22,213 bases of DNA from Myxococcota bacterium (lineage in GTDB: Bacteria; Myxococcota_C; UBA6777), in contig JAKLKB010000118.1 of the NCBI GenBank assembly GCA_023150835.1, positions 1-22,213 on the forward strand. Reading direction: 5' to 3'. The notes under the pieces are model-generated. The model saw only the letters and a list, made by a program, of their open reading frames with translations. It was not told the DNA's origin and did no database searches. The translations under genes were made by a program, and so were the position numbers. Positions 15,156 through 22,096 of the stretch are shown here, in pieces (within the stretch, counting starts at the first letter, position 1; every line of letters begins with the position of its first letter).

Positions 15156-15234
15156 GTCTCTTCGTTAGGCAAGCCCTCCCCCAAACAACCGAATGATTCG
15201 ACGTTTTTTGCGAAGAATGCTTGCGCGACGGCGT

Positions 15235-15262
15235 ATTGTGGCACACCTCGCAGAAAAAACAA
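15235..15262 (-). promoter_or_regulatory. Possible sigma70-type promoter for the minus-strand operon
   Basis: On the minus strand TTGTTT (15262-15257) and CACAAT (15240-15235) are separated by 16 bases. Both boxes are imperfect. The site lies about 95 bases upstream of the TTG start at 15139. Confidence 0.35.
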
Positions 15263-15268
15263 GCGCGC

Positions 15269-15296
15269 TTGACATCGCTCCCCCCCGACATACAAT
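15269..15296 (+). promoter_or_regulatory. Sigma70-type promoter for the nucleoside phosphorylase genes
   Basis: A perfect -35 TTGACA (15269-15274) and a near-consensus -10 TACAAT (15291-15296) are 16 bases apart. Transcription would begin near 15303, leaving a leader of about 190 bases before deoA. It is the best promoter match I found in the window. Confidence 0.6.
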
Positions 15297-15490
15297 CGGA
15301 CCTTGCGCTTCTCTTGCCCTTTCTTCGATAGCTCTGTTTGCTGGCGGCAGACAAAACACAAGAAGCCGCTGTATTCGGCGATTTGGCAAAGCAAGCCACC
15401 GCTCGCGTGCGCTCCACCTTTTCTACACGCGCCTTCGGGATGTGGAGCATTGGGTTTCCCAATCAGACCCGTGGCATCTGGAGTTTTTTT

Positions 15491-16813
15491 ATGACGGTAT
15501 ACGAGTTAATCCGCAAAAAGAGAGACGGACAGCGCCTATCTTCCGAAGAGATCCGCACCTTTATTCAAGGCTACGCCAACGAGACCATCCCTGACTACCA
15601 AGCTTCGGCAATGGCGATGGCGATCTTTTTTCGCGGCTTGTCGGATCACGAACTGATGGCGTGGACACGTGCGATGCTCGAATCAGGCGATGTCTTCGAC
15701 CTTTCCAAAGTACAAGGCTACAAAGTCGACAAGCACTCGACAGGTGGTGTGGGCGACAAGACCTCTTTGATCCTTGCTCCGATCGTTGCAGCCGCCGGAT
15801 ACTACGTCCCGATGATCAGTGGGCGCGGCCTCGGACACACAGGCGGAACCCTCGACAAACTCGAATCCATCCCGGGGTTTTCGACCAACCTCCCCACCGA
15901 ACGCTTCCAAGAGATCCTCCAAACCTGCGGCTTTGTCATGGCCGGCCAAACCCGCAACCTCGTCCCTGCCGATCGCAAACTCTACGCACTGCGCGACGTG
16001 ACGGCCACCGTCGAATCGATCCCCCTGATCGCTTCAAGCATTATGAGCAAAAAGCTCGCGGAAGATATCAACGGCCTCGTCCTTGACGTCAAGTTTGGCG
16101 ATGGTGCCTTTATGAAAGATATCGATAAAGCCCGCGAACTTGCACAAAAACTCGTATCCATCGGCCTCTATATGCACAAAGAAGTGATCGCTCTGCTCAC
16201 CGATATGAACCAGCCGCTTGGAACTCACATCGGTAATAGTCTCGAAGTCGTCGAGTCCTGCGAAGTCTTGCGCGGTCGCGTTCGCAACGATCTCAGTGAC
16301 CTTTCCTTTCACCTTGCTGCCGAGATGATCGCGATGGCACGCGGCGACAAAGACCTAACCGATGCGCACAAACGCGTCCACGAACTGATCGCCAACGGCG
16401 CTGCCTTCCGCAAGTTCCAAGAGATCGTCACGGCCCAAGGCGGCGATCCCCGTAGTCTCGAAGATTACAGCCGATTGCCTCAAGCACGAGGCGTCACCGT
16501 ACTCACCAGCCCAAGCGACGGGTATATCGGTTCGATCTCCTGCGAAAAAGTCGGTAGACTCGCGGTCCAACTCGGCGCAGGTCGTGAGCGCGTGGAAGAT
16601 GGCATCGATCCTGCGGTCGGTTTCATCTTCCACAACAAAGTCGGGGCCAAAGTGCAACGCGGCGACCACCTTGTCACGGTCTATTACAACGACGAAGCCA
16701 AGATGGAGACCATCCGAGACGGCTTGCTCAGCAGCTTTCGCTTTCAAGAAGAACCCATCGAACCACCCGAATTGATCCGTGAACGTGTGATCGGCGAAAC
16801 CAACAGCCCGTAA
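15491..16813 (+). CDS. deoA: Thymidine/pyrimidine-nucleoside phosphorylase
   Basis: A 440-residue cytoplasmic enzyme that phosphorolyses thymidine or other pyrimidine nucleosides to base and (deoxy)ribose 1-phosphate; active as a dimer in the family. The N-terminal helical domain (MTVYELIRKKRDG) and the glycosyltransferase-family-3 phosphate-binding motif KHSTGGVGDKTSL (K81, H82, S83, S92) are present. So is the family signature ISGRGLGHTGGTLDKLESIPGF, with S110 and T120. R168, S183 and K187 in LRDVTATVESIPLIASSIMSKK match pyrimidine-binding residues of E. coli DeoA at a constant offset of three. The length equals that of E. coli DeoA. Whether it is thymidine-specific (DeoA) or also uses uridine (Pdp) cannot be told. 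GGAG lies eight bases before the ATG. The purine phosphorylase gene follows on the same strand after a tandem repeat. Confidence 0.95.
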   Translation: MTVYELIRKKRDGQRLSSEEIRTFIQGYANETIPDYQASAMAMAIFFRGLSDHELMAWTRAMLESGDVFDLSKVQGYKVDKHSTGGVGDKTSLILAPIVAAAGYYVPMISGRGLGHTGGTLDKLESIPGFSTNLPTERFQEILQTCGFVMAGQTRNLVPADRKLYALRDVTATVESIPLIASSIMSKKLAEDINGLVLDVKFGDGAFMKDIDKARELAQKLVSIGLYMHKEVIALLTDMNQPLGTHIGNSLEVVESCEVLRGRVRNDLSDLSFHLAAEMIAMARGDKDLTDAHKRVHELIANGAAFRKFQEIVTAQGGDPRSLEDYSRLPQARGVTVLTSPSDGYIGSISCEKVGRLAVQLGAGRERVEDGIDPAVGFIFHNKVGAKVQRGDHLVTVYYNDEAKMETIRDGLLSSFRFQEEPIEPPELIRERVIGETNSP

Positions 16814-16853
16814 ATCATCCCCGGCTTTCGGGCCGCATCGCTCACACAACAGC

Positions 16854-17018
16854 GAGCCGCCGTTCGTCTACAACCCACAAACGGTCTTGCGCTCACACAG
16901 ATACCCTTTGCGTACCTTGCCGAGCCGCCGTTCGTCTACAACCCATCAACGGTCTTGCGCTCATACAGATACCCTTTGCGTACCTTGCCGAGCCGCCGTT
17001 CGTCTACAACCCATCAAC
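16854..17018. repeat. 68-bp tandem array between the two phosphorylase genes
   Basis: Copies start at 16854, 16922 and 16990; the last stops after about 29 bases. Copies one and two differ at three of 68 positions. Each begins GAGCCGCCGTTCGTCTACAA. 68 is not a multiple of three, so this is non-coding expansion. It fills most of the 295-base gap. No promoter or terminator is obvious within it. Confidence 0.88.
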
Positions 17019-17093
17019 CCGTCGTTCGCACGCATCGCCTGTCGCTTTGTCATGTCGCGTCTCTTGTACTCTCCCCGCGAACGACCCCACCAC

Positions 17094-17098
17094 GGAGG
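17094..17098 (+). promoter_or_regulatory. Ribosome binding site deciding the GTG start of the purine phosphorylase
   Basis: GGAGG ten bases before the GTG at 17109. An in-frame ATG at 17052 has no such site, and its extra 19 residues do not resemble the family N-terminus. Confidence 0.65.
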
Positions 17099-17108
17099 GG
17101 AAATCACC

Positions 17109-18002
17109 GTGACTACACCTCTCGATGCTACCGCCTACTTGCACCAAATCGATGCAGCCGTCCGCTCCATCCGACAGATCAGCGATCAGATCCCTGAGAT
17201 CGGCGTGGTTCTTGGCAGTGGACTTGGCTATCTTGCCGAAGAAGTCGAACAAGCCAACACCATCCTCTACGAACAGATCGAAGGCTTTCCACTCACCTCC
17301 GTCCAAGGACACGCTGGAAAGCTCGTGCTTGGCGAACTTGGTGGGCGCAAAGTCGCCTTCTTTTGCGGGCGCGTCCATCTCTACGAAGGTTTCGCCCCCC
17401 ACGAAGTGGTCTTTCCGATCCGTGTCCTACGCAAACTCGGCGCACATACGCTCTTGCTCACCAACGCATCGGGCGGCATTAACCGCGATTTTGAAGCAGG
17501 CGACCTGATGATGCTCACCGATCACATCAACTACACCTGCCAAAATCCACTCGTCGGCCCCAACCTCCAAGACTTTGGCCCCCGTTTCCCCGATATGACC
17601 CACATCTACAGCCCCAACCTCCAACAAGTCGCCCGCCGTGTAGCCCTAGAACACGGCATCTCCCTTCGTGAGGGCGTCTACCTCGCCACCCTCGGCCCTA
17701 GCTACGAAACCCCCGCAGAAATCCGCTTTTTCCGCACCATCGGAGCCGATGCCGTCGGGATGTCCACTGTCCTCGAAGCCATCGCGGCTCGCCACGCACA
17801 GATGCAAGTCGCCGCCGTCTCTTGTGTCGCCAATCTCGCCGCTGGCGACCATCACGCCGAACTCACCCACGAAGAAGTCACCGAAGCCGTCAACGCAAGC
17901 CGTGAACCCTTTGCTGCCCTACTCAAGGGCTTGATCGCTGCCACTCCTACCCCCGATCCCCTTCCGCCCGCACTTTCACCCGTCTTTGGAACTCCGCTCT
18001 AG
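17109..18002 (+). CDS. punA: Purine nucleoside phosphorylase, trimeric (PNP-I/MTAP) family
   Basis: A 297-residue cytoplasmic enzyme that cleaves purine nucleosides with phosphate to free base and (deoxy)ribose 1-phosphate. Phosphate-site residues are S37 in GVVLGSGLG, R88/H90 in GRVHLYEG and S219 in GMSTVLEAIAARH. Purine-site residues are E200 in GPSYETPAEI and N242 in SCVANLAAG. H254 in LTHEEV corresponds to the conserved histidine near the ribose. The Glu/Asn pair points to 6-oxopurine (guanosine/inosine) preference in this family. The GTG start is set by the ribosome binding site. With the pyrimidine phosphorylase upstream it makes a nucleoside-salvage pair, probably one transcript. It ends 49 bases from the convergent CvpA-like gene; the last 20 residues are a Pro-rich tail beyond the fold. 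Confidence 0.94.
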   Translation: MTTPLDATAYLHQIDAAVRSIRQISDQIPEIGVVLGSGLGYLAEEVEQANTILYEQIEGFPLTSVQGHAGKLVLGELGGRKVAFFCGRVHLYEGFAPHEVVFPIRVLRKLGAHTLLLTNASGGINRDFEAGDLMMLTDHINYTCQNPLVGPNLQDFGPRFPDMTHIYSPNLQQVARRVALEHGISLREGVYLATLGPSYETPAEIRFFRTIGADAVGMSTVLEAIAARHAQMQVAAVSCVANLAAGDHHAELTHEEVTEAVNASREPFAALLKGLIAATPTPDPLPPALSPVFGTPL

Positions 18003-18051
18003 CCACGCTCCTTCTTCACGCTCCGTTACAACCCCCGATCCCTGCGCGTCC

Positions 18052-18903
18052 TCAAGCCCCGCCGTCCTGCTTTTTCGCCGCGCCTTTGTCTTTGTGCTGA
18101 TCGTATGGCGCGGGGGCCAGTCGTGCAAAGGTCGCCAACGCCTGTACGACTTCTGGATCACGAACAGCCTCTTGGTACGGTGATAACCACAACAGCAACG
18201 TCGAATCACGACGACCTTGGCGGCGTTGGTTGGCTTTGGTCAGCAGCGTCGTCTCTTGGCGGATGCGCTGGAGCTTGGGGCTGTCATACAGCGCTTTTAA
18301 CTCGGGATGTTGGCGCATCACCCGCGCCCGCACGGTGGCATTGGCTCGCAGATGTTGAAGCGCACGCAGTCCTTTCGCGGTGTCTTCCATCGCACGCAAC
18401 ACAGGTTCGTGTTCTTTCAGTAGCTTCATCGTAATGGAGGCTGGCTGGATCATCGCTGTTCCACGACCATCCTTGTACAAAAAGACCGGAATCAAGGCCA
18501 CCAACAGCGATACCACCCCCAAAAACAAGATCAAACCACGCACCGCCCCCAACAACAAGCCACCGATCTTCGGCATCACACCGCCTCGCACAACGGGGTT
18601 GCCTTCGTCGTCCACTTCGATCCGCACACCCGCCTCCGCTTCTCGCGGCATCCGCTTGATCAAGAACAACAGCCCCACATACAACGCAAACCACAAGATC
18701 GCTGTCGCCAAAAACTGCCCACCCAACGGGCCGATCTTCGCTATCCCCCCAACCATCGGCCCCAACGGACCCGCCAACAAACGCGCCCCAATATAGGCCA
18801 ACACCAACGCCACCAAACTCATCACCTCATACACCGCTCGGCGTTTCCATCCCAAAACCGCCGCCATCGTCACCCAAAGGCACGTCAACACGTCCGCAAG
18901 CAT
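18052..18903 (-). CDS. CvpA-family inner-membrane protein with long C-terminal extension
   Basis: A 283-residue protein whose first ~170 residues match the CvpA (colicin V production) family. It has four predicted membrane helices: LADVLTCLWVTMAAVLG, the VYEVMSLVALVLAYIGARLL segment with the CvpA-like KRRAVYE turn, FLATAILWFALYVGLLFLI, and LLGAVRGLILFLGVVSLLVALIPVF. In E. coli CvpA is linked to colicin V export, purF expression and envelope stress; its biochemical role is unsettled. The C-terminal ~110 residues are soluble, charged and helical and end in a Lys/Gln-rich tail; classic CvpA is about 160-180 residues, so this part is an addition of unknown role. The ATG at 18903 has AGGAGG five to six bases upstream. 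Dispersed element copy C lies directly upstream. Confidence 0.83.
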   Translation of the reverse strand: MLADVLTCLWVTMAAVLGWKRRAVYEVMSLVALVLAYIGARLLAGPLGPMVGGIAKIGPLGGQFLATAILWFALYVGLLFLIKRMPREAEAGVRIEVDDEGNPVVRGGVMPKIGGLLLGAVRGLILFLGVVSLLVALIPVFLYKDGRGTAMIQPASITMKLLKEHEPVLRAMEDTAKGLRALQHLRANATVRARVMRQHPELKALYDSPKLQRIRQETTLLTKANQRRQGRRDSTLLLWLSPYQEAVRDPEVVQALATFARLAPAPYDQHKDKGAAKKQDGGA

Positions 18904-18960
18904 CGTTCCCTCCTGTTTCTTTTTCTTTCCTTGGCCGAATCTCGCAGTTCGATAGGCGAA

Positions 18961-19078
18961 GTGGGCCGCTGCCCCACGCCCCGCAAGGGGTTGCAAACCC
19001 CTTGACCCCGTGTTGGCGAAGAGATCACAGGGGTTTCAAAACAACGACCCCGTCGCTTGAAGGTGCGCGAACACGGGT
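18961..19078 (+). repeat. Dispersed three-hairpin element, copy C
   Basis: Same orientation as copy B. GTGGG-ccgctgc-CCCAC at 18961-18977, CCCCGCAAGGGG at about 18979-18990, CAAGGGG..CCCCTTG pairing at 18983-19004, then CCCCGTGTTGGCG at 19006-19018 paired with GCGCGAACACGGG at 19064-19076. It fills the gap between the CPBP gene stop (19108) and the CvpA-like gene start (18903). Confidence 0.85.
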
Positions 19079-19107
19079 CTCTCTCCTATGCGGAACGCCT
19101 CGCTTTT

Positions 19108-20076
19108 TCAGGTTTTTCCCAAATATACCGCAAGCAAGGCGATCCAATTGTTCACGCTATGCAAAAAGATCGGTAGCCACAAGGAGCGGCTTTGCGCATA
19201 CGCACGCGCCAACAAATAGCCCAAAAATCCCAACGGCAAGATCGTTCCCATTTCCAGATGCACCAAACCAAAGATCAATCCACTCCCCAACGCGGCGCGT
19301 TGCATCCCCCACATCGGCTCAAGCGCGTGAAACAAAACCCCCCGATACAACAGCTCTTCTGCGATCGGCGCTCCCACCACCACCATCACGATCGCCAACA
19401 AATGCAGATAGATCGGATTGCTTGCATGAAACAGCCCTGCCACCGCTTGTTTGGGGGATGCTATCCCCAACTGACCCAGAACAAAGACATACACCCACGA
19501 AAACAACATCATCGACGGAAAAAAGATCAGCACCCACCACAACGTCATCCGCAAGGTCGGCCACCCCCAAAACATCTCCTCCCACGTCAACCCTCGGATA
19601 TTCCGCCCGATCTGGACATACAACCACGCGATCACGATCTGCCCACCCAACGACAACAACACCAAGCCTGTATAACCCAACACGCTGCTTGGCTTCGCCT
19701 GCGGAAAAAACGCCGTCCACAGCGCATACAAGATCAACTGCACAAGAAAGTTGATCACAAAGATCAGCACAAAGTCCGTCCACCAAAAGCGTCCTTGCCG
19801 CAACCAAGACGGCGGTGTCATCGACCAAACAAAACCACCCCAACCTCCTCGACGTTGCGCACGTTCCAACAACGCTTGGCGCTCCAACAAGCGGTCGGCC
19901 TCTTCGGTAGCATCGGCTTCTTCGGTGGCATCGGCCTCTTCGACACTATTCGTGGCATCGGTGTGTGCTTGCCTTCGCAAAAGCATCTCTTTGGAGAGAT
20001 CCTGTGTGACGGAATATGCGCCGTTAGGCCAACGGGAAGGCTCACTTCCCTGATCTTTTGTTTCTTTTGGTTCCAC
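19108..20076 (-). CDS. CPBP family intramembrane metalloprotease (Abi/CAAX-type)
   Basis: A 322-residue membrane protein of the CPBP (CAAX protease and bacteriocin-processing; Abi) family. The three signature motifs are intact: EELLYRG (EExxxR) at about 247-253, FGLVH (FxxxH) near 275 and HSVNN (HxxxN) near 305. About seven to eight hydrophobic segments span residues 100-320. The first ~95 residues are soluble and acidic, with EADATE repeated in tandem (18-bp units). A GTG at 20076 with AGAGGG about five bases upstream is chosen; two ATGs at 20103-20106 without a clear site would add about nine to ten residues. Targets in bacteria are mostly unknown; bacteriocin self-immunity, pheromone processing and envelope roles are known in the family. 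The CCA-type gene ends about 155 bases upstream. Confidence 0.88.
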   Translation of the reverse strand: MEPKETKDQGSEPSRWPNGAYSVTQDLSKEMLLRRQAHTDATNSVEEADATEEADATEEADRLLERQALLERAQRRGGWGGFVWSMTPPSWLRQGRFWWTDFVLIFVINFLVQLILYALWTAFFPQAKPSSVLGYTGLVLLSLGGQIVIAWLYVQIGRNIRGLTWEEMFWGWPTLRMTLWWVLIFFPSMMLFSWVYVFVLGQLGIASPKQAVAGLFHASNPIYLHLLAIVMVVVGAPIAEELLYRGVLFHALEPMWGMQRAALGSGLIFGLVHLEMGTILPLGFLGYLLARAYAQSRSLWLPIFLHSVNNWIALLAVYLGKT

Positions 20077-20230
20077 AACACCCTCTCTTATGATCCGACA
20101 CATCATCCCCAATGCGATGGGCAAAGATCCCCTTTCGCACTTCGTTTCGCGTGCGCAACCTGCACGCTTCCGCGTTGCAGTTCTACCCCAAAGCCGACCG
20201 CAGCGCAAAGAAGATCTTTTGTCTTGACGG

Positions 20231-21517
20231 CTACTCTTCGCGGGGGTAACTGCGTTCTAACCAAGAAAGCGCGGACGCCTCATCACAGATCTCCCCCGTC
20301 AGTTGCGCATCTTCGAGCGCCAAAAGCATCTCCTTAAAGCGTGGGCCTGAGCGATACCCCAACCGCTTGAGCGCGTTGCCATCGAGAAGACGCGGAGGCG
20401 AAAGAGCTTGCTCATCCCACAACGAAAGTTGCTCTTGTGCCAAGACGATGGGCGCTTCAGGAAAGCCCTCGGCCTTCACCAAGATCCGCGCAATCCCAAG
20501 GATCTTCTGTATCAACGGGCGTCTCAAAAAGCGCTTTTGCTCTGCGATGCCCATCTCTCTGAGGCTCGGGAGCAGGCGAACCCCCGCCAAAAGATCCAGC
20601 GTTTCGCGGATCTCTGGGTTAGAAAAACGCAGATGACGCAGCCCTTGTTCTGCTCGATCCAACGGCTCGTGCGACAGCAACGTCGCCAAAGCCATCGAGA
20701 TATCCCGATACGCCGATTCTTCGAAGGCTTGAAAACGCAACAATCGCAGCGGATCCGACGACGTATTCGGCAAGATGTGGGCAAACAACCCTGTCTCTTC
20801 AAGCAAGCGCACTGCCAAGCAAGGATACAAGCCCGTCAACATCCTCGTGAGTTCTTGCTGGATGCGCTCCACGCTCACCTCGACGATACGATGCGCCATC
20901 GATTGGATCGCCTCAAACGTCGCTTGATCCATCGTAAAATTCAAACGCCCCACAAAACGGATCGCTCGCAACATCCGCAGCCGATCCTCGGAAAATCGTG
21001 CGTACGGATCGCCGATCGTGCGCAAGCGCTTTCGGTCCAAATCCTCGATCCCACCGACGTAATCTAACACCTCCTCCGCGATCGGGTCGTACAACAAACC
21101 ATTGATCGTAAAGTCCCGCCGCTTCACATCTTCGCGAACATCCACACCATCAAACGTCACCTCTGTAGGACGACGCCCATCTTCATAACGCCCTTCTGAT
21201 CGAAAGGTGGTCACTTCAAACGTCAGCCCATGACGCACCACCATGATCGTGCCGAATTCTCGGCCCACGTCCGCCGTATGATAATGTGGCTTGCGAAACC
21301 AAGCCTCGGTCTCTTCGGGTTTTGCGCTGGTCGCAACATCGTAATCTTTGGGCGGCTCTCCCAACAACATATCGCGAATCGATCCCCCCACAAGATAAGC
21401 CGCAAATCCCGCCCTTCGTAAGATCGAGACGATCTGTGCTGCCTCTTCAAACAATGCACCTTTCGGCACACCCAACCACCGACGTATCGGCTCTCCAAGC
21501 AACGCGCTCTCTACCAT
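20231..21517 (-). CDS. cca: CCA tRNA nucleotidyltransferase / poly(A) polymerase (class II)
   Basis: A 428-residue cytoplasmic class II nucleotidyltransferase that adds CCA, or in some members poly(A), to RNA 3' ends. The head domain shows YLVGGSIRDMLLGEPPKDYDVAT (GG44-45, R48D49, catalytic D58/D60) and the GTIMVVRHGLTFEVTTFRSEGRYEDGRRP stretch. RRDFTING (133-140) and EDRLRMLRAIRF (177-188) complete the active site. The helical body and tail follow without an HD phosphohydrolase domain. The GTI-type loop after DVGREF and the lack of an obvious PAP-specific signature favour CCA addition, but this is not decisive. The ATG at 21517 has GGAGGAG about eight bases upstream; the longer in-frame ORF to 21610 runs into a repeat. 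No encoded CCA end can be checked because the window has no tRNA. Confidence 0.92.
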   Translation of the reverse strand: MVESALLGEPIRRWLGVPKGALFEEAAQIVSILRRAGFAAYLVGGSIRDMLLGEPPKDYDVATSAKPEETEAWFRKPHYHTADVGREFGTIMVVRHGLTFEVTTFRSEGRYEDGRRPTEVTFDGVDVREDVKRRDFTINGLLYDPIAEEVLDYVGGIEDLDRKRLRTIGDPYARFSEDRLRMLRAIRFVGRLNFTMDQATFEAIQSMAHRIVEVSVERIQQELTRMLTGLYPCLAVRLLEETGLFAHILPNTSSDPLRLLRFQAFEESAYRDISMALATLLSHEPLDRAEQGLRHLRFSNPEIRETLDLLAGVRLLPSLREMGIAEQKRFLRRPLIQKILGIARILVKAEGFPEAPIVLAQEQLSLWDEQALSPPRLLDGNALKRLGYRSGPRFKEMLLALEDAQLTGEICDEASALSWLERSYPREE

Positions 21518-21580
21518 CCAAACACTCCTCCCATGCAACAAACCACGACACAAATTCCACCAAACCGGCTCGTTAAAAAT

Positions 21581-21640
21581 CCCCGTGTTCGCAGACTGCT
21601 CAAACAGCACCGTTGTTCATTTGAAAAACGGGCGTTGCCT
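21581..21640 (-). repeat. Partial copy (D) of the dispersed element
   Basis: CCCCGTGTTCGCAG followed by TCAA-C-G, then GTTGTTCATTTGAAAAAC, lines up with the first half of copy A read in the same direction (CCCCGTGTTCGAAG, TCAAGCGG, TCGTTGGTTTGGAAAAC). The closing arm and the other two hairpins are missing. It sits upstream of the cca gene. Confidence 0.5.
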
Positions 21641-21647
21641 TCAAACC

Positions 21648-21661
21648 CCCGATGGTTCGGG
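21648..21661. other. Hairpin 3' of the FGE-fold remnant
   Basis: CCCGA-tggt-TCGGG, a 5-bp stem with a 4-base loop, 36 bases past the stop codon of the remnant at 21698-21838. Diversity-generating retroelements need a short hairpin just downstream of the variable repeat, and the spacing would be loosely compatible. A closely similar hairpin (GCCCGA-tgg-TCGGGC) is in the 84-bp array at 1-168, so a REP-type origin is equally possible. Confidence 0.45.
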
Positions 21662-21668
21662 CCGCAAA

Positions 21669-21691
21669 CGGTAAAACGGTAAAACGGTAAA
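21669..21691. repeat. 8-bp microrepeat, three copies
   Basis: CGGTAAAA is repeated at 21669, 21677 and 21685 (the last truncated by one base), between the stop of the FGE-fold remnant and the hairpin. Confidence 0.85.
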
Positions 21692-21697
21692 CCGCAA

Positions 21698-21838
21698 CTA
21701 GGGGCTCGATCTGACGACACGGAAACCGATGCCGAGGTAGCGGTCCGTCAGCGTGTAGTGGTAACGCCGCGCCGCCCGCACATTGCCGACGTTGTCGTAC
21801 CAACAGCCACCCCGCCGCACGCCCTTTCCCCACATCAT
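21698..21838 (-). pseudogene. C-terminal remnant of an FGE-sulfatase (SUMF1/C-type-lectin-fold) protein, DGR-target-like
   Basis: Forty-six codons (first ATG at 21838, preceded in frame by TGA) encode the typical end of an FGE-sulfatase domain: VRRGGCWYDNVGN, RAARRYHYT, then DRYLGIGFRVVRSSP. The complete domain is over 200 residues, so the 5' part is missing. The neighbouring minus-strand frames upstream do not continue it. The RGGxW...RAAxR...R...IGFR frame is the one used by many variable proteins of diversity-generating retroelements. Positions commonly Asn (AAC) in template copies are here TAC GAC AAC (14-16), TAC CAC TAC (26-28) and GAC, TAC, CTC, GGC (32, 34-36). That is the pattern left by substitution at adenines. 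No reverse transcriptase or template repeat is in the window, so the retroelement link is an inference. The FGE family call is firm. Confidence 0.75.
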
Positions 21839-21844
21839 TCACAG

Positions 21845-22025
21845 ACCAATATCGCAAAGGCAAGACGCCGCCGATGCTCTCGTCCGACTCGCCGACCTCT
21901 GGAAAAACAATTGGAAAGAGGCCGAAGGCCGCTCCAAGATCACCCTCGACATGATACAACGCGCCGCCACCGATGGCGCTCGCTTCCTCGCTCACCTCGA
22001 CAAACAACCCACACAACTTCAATAA
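21845..22025 (+). pseudogene. 5'-truncated gene end, unknown family
   Basis: An open frame ends in TAA at 22023-22025. Its last ~55 codons (from RQDAADALVRLADLWKNNW through RAATDGARFLAHLDKQ) have the C-ending codon bias of the real plus-strand genes nearby and a helical, charged composition. There is no start codon with a ribosome binding site, and 5' of about 21845 the frame runs antisense through the FGE-fold remnant. It therefore looks like the 3' end of a gene cut at a junction. I do not recognise the family. A short real gene with a non-ATG start cannot be excluded. Confidence 0.4.
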
Positions 22026-22096
22026 GCCGCTCTAATGCGCCAAAAAGCATGGAGCTTCCTCGACCTAGCCCTCACTAACATCAGTTCAAAACATCG

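Larger units (their letters stand above)
15140..15490. other. Divergent regulatory region between the secreted-fold gene and deoA
   Basis: A 351-base gap without a supportable gene. It holds two back-to-back promoter candidates, a palindrome AAGCGCGCTT at 15261-15270 between them, and in the deoA leader an ATTGGG-ttt-CCCAAT hairpin at 15449-15463. The deoA frame stays open to a TTG at 15338, but the codons before 15491 have no ribosome binding site or family similarity. Confidence 0.5.

Noticed and set aside
15140-15394. N-terminal extension of the secreted MBL-fold protein
   Set aside because: It would bury the signal peptide and cross the deoA promoter; the TTG at 15139 has AAAGGAG.
15338-15490. 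N-terminal extension of deoA
   Set aside because: The ATG at 15491 with GGAG gives the exact family N-terminus; the extra residues match nothing.
16811-16835. Terminator after deoA (CCCG-gcttt-CGGG)
   Set aside because: Four-base stem with no T-run after it.
16887-17108. N-terminal extension of the purine phosphorylase through the 68-bp repeats
   Set aside because: The residues are translated repeat in shifting frames; GTG at 17109 has a ribosome binding site.
21600-22022. 140-codon minus-strand ORF over the right-hand accessory region
   Set aside because: It uses a different frame from the FGE-fold remnant and runs antisense to the plus-strand coding tail; no recognisable domain.
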